DNA from: Desulfuromonadales bacterium
Lineage (GTDB): Bacteria > Desulfobacterota > Desulfuromonadia > Desulfuromonadales > UBA2294
NCBI GenBank assembly: GCA_030591795.1
Contig: JAUVAJ010000106.1
Location: 1-6,564, forward strand
Direction of reading: 5' to 3'
DNA length: 6,564 nucleotides
Below, piece after piece: positions 5,997 to 6,564 of the stretch. The notes under the pieces were generated by a model. The model was not told where the DNA came from. It did not search any database and saw nothing but the letters and a program-made list of their open reading frames with translations. The translations under genes were made by a program, and so were the position numbers. How positions within the stretch are numbered: the first letter of the stretch is position 1; each line of letters opens with the position of its first letter.

Positions 5997-6564
5997 TCAG
6001 GTAAAGCCGGAACCGGCCGTACAGGCGAAACAGTGGTCACCGGTGGCGATCACCGTCCCCTCGGGCGGCGGTTCCAGGCACTCCGAAACATGTAGCGGCT
6101 GACCTCCGGCTGGAATTCCGGCGGCCAGGTTAAAGTCACAATCGTATAATTGTCCGTTCCAATCGACCGACAGCATAGAACGACACATCAGGCCATTCAC
6201 GGTGCAGGGGTTGAAACCTTTTTCCAGAGTCTCCATGTAGTCATCAAGATTCTCCGACCGCTCCAGCCAGTTACGAAAGCGCCCGAGCGGCATATTGGCA
6301 AAGGTAAACAGGGAATTGAAAATGATGCCCCATTTACGCAACGCATCACTTTTGAATTTCTGCTCGGCGGCCTCCTGCTCGGCCGGCAAGAAAGCACCGG
6401 TCGGATTGGCGACCAGACTCAATTCCAGACCGCTCTCCGGTTGACCATAGCCCAGCTCATTCAGGCGTTGCAACATCGTCACGCAACGATCCGCCACCCC
6501 TTTGCCCCGCTGACTGTCGGCCTGCGCCGGGCTGGTCGATGGGAACGAAGCGACCAGTGCGACC
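5976..6564 (-). CDS. arsS: ArsS-type arsenosugar radical SAM selenoprotein, C-terminal part (partial, runs off right edge; TGA at 5999-5997 read as Sec)
   Basis: The C-terminal 195 residues of an ArsS-family protein are visible. ArsS is a radical SAM enzyme thought to attach a 5'-deoxyadenosyl group to methylated arsenic on the route to arsenosugars. Landmarks are DSQRGKG, LQRLNELGYG, LELSLVANPTGAFLP, FNSLFTFANMPLGRF, MCRSMLSVDWNGQLYDCDFN and GDHCFACTAGSGFT. The radical SAM CxxxCxxC motif lies outside the window. Read conventionally, the frame stops at TGA (5999-5997). Read through, it continues U-G-G-E-I-A-T to TAG (5978-5976). Relatives, as I recall them, end with CTAGAGSSCGG, so the TGA falls exactly on the last conserved Cys, and this family is known to include selenoproteins. 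A SECIS-like hairpin follows. A GTG at 6497 is not the start: homologous sequence (VALVASFPST, DSQRGKG) continues upstream without a stop to the window edge. Frame and family are secure; the Sec reading is probable. Confidence 0.88.

Noticed and set aside
6495..6497. GTG at 6497 as the start of the rightmost gene, giving a 166-residue protein
   Set aside because: The same frame stays open to the window edge and encodes further family-like sequence ending in DSQRGKG, so the gene begins outside the window.

Overview
The window reads as chromosomal DNA of a Gram-negative bacterium, most likely a deltaproteobacterium of the Desulfuromonas/Geobacter/Pelobacter kind. This is inferred from protein style, moderate GC with AT-rich gaps, strong Shine-Dalgarno sites and a probable selenocysteine codon; no 16S or other marker is present to confirm it. 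It holds six protein genes, two of them cut by the window edges, and no rRNA, tRNA or CRISPR array was seen.

Left part, minus strand: the first 497 codons of gltB (glutamate synthase large subunit, glutamine amidotransferase domain) run off the left edge. They are preceded by an AT-rich leader with a good sigma70-like promoter and a tiny possible leader ORF. Upstream of that lies ilvE (branched-chain aminotransferase), closed by a strong intrinsic terminator, so ilvE and gltB are separate units. Middle: a divergent gap with back-to-back promoters and an inverted repeat leads on the plus strand to a small exported or membrane protein with an HEAGH motif, a possible miniature M50-like metalloprotease. 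This gene overlaps tail-to-tail by 7 bp with a minus-strand class I aminotransferase.

Right part: between that aminotransferase and a plus-strand periplasmic alpha-carbonic anhydrase lies a 167-bp imperfect palindrome with MITE-like ends, filling most of the carbonic anhydrase upstream region. A bidirectional terminator separates carbonic anhydrase from the 3' part of arsS (arsenosugar-type radical SAM protein), which enters from the right edge on the minus strand.

The best find is in arsS. The apparent TGA stop is very probably a selenocysteine codon: it sits where the family, as I recall it, carries a Cys before Gly-Gly, it is followed by GGEIAT and TAG, and a SECIS-like hairpin with a GU-containing loop lies about 20 nt downstream. 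Functionally, GltB makes glutamate, which IlvE and probably the class I aminotransferase use as amino donor. Carbonic anhydrase and ArsS are unrelated neighbours, and the window does not look like one dedicated operon or island.
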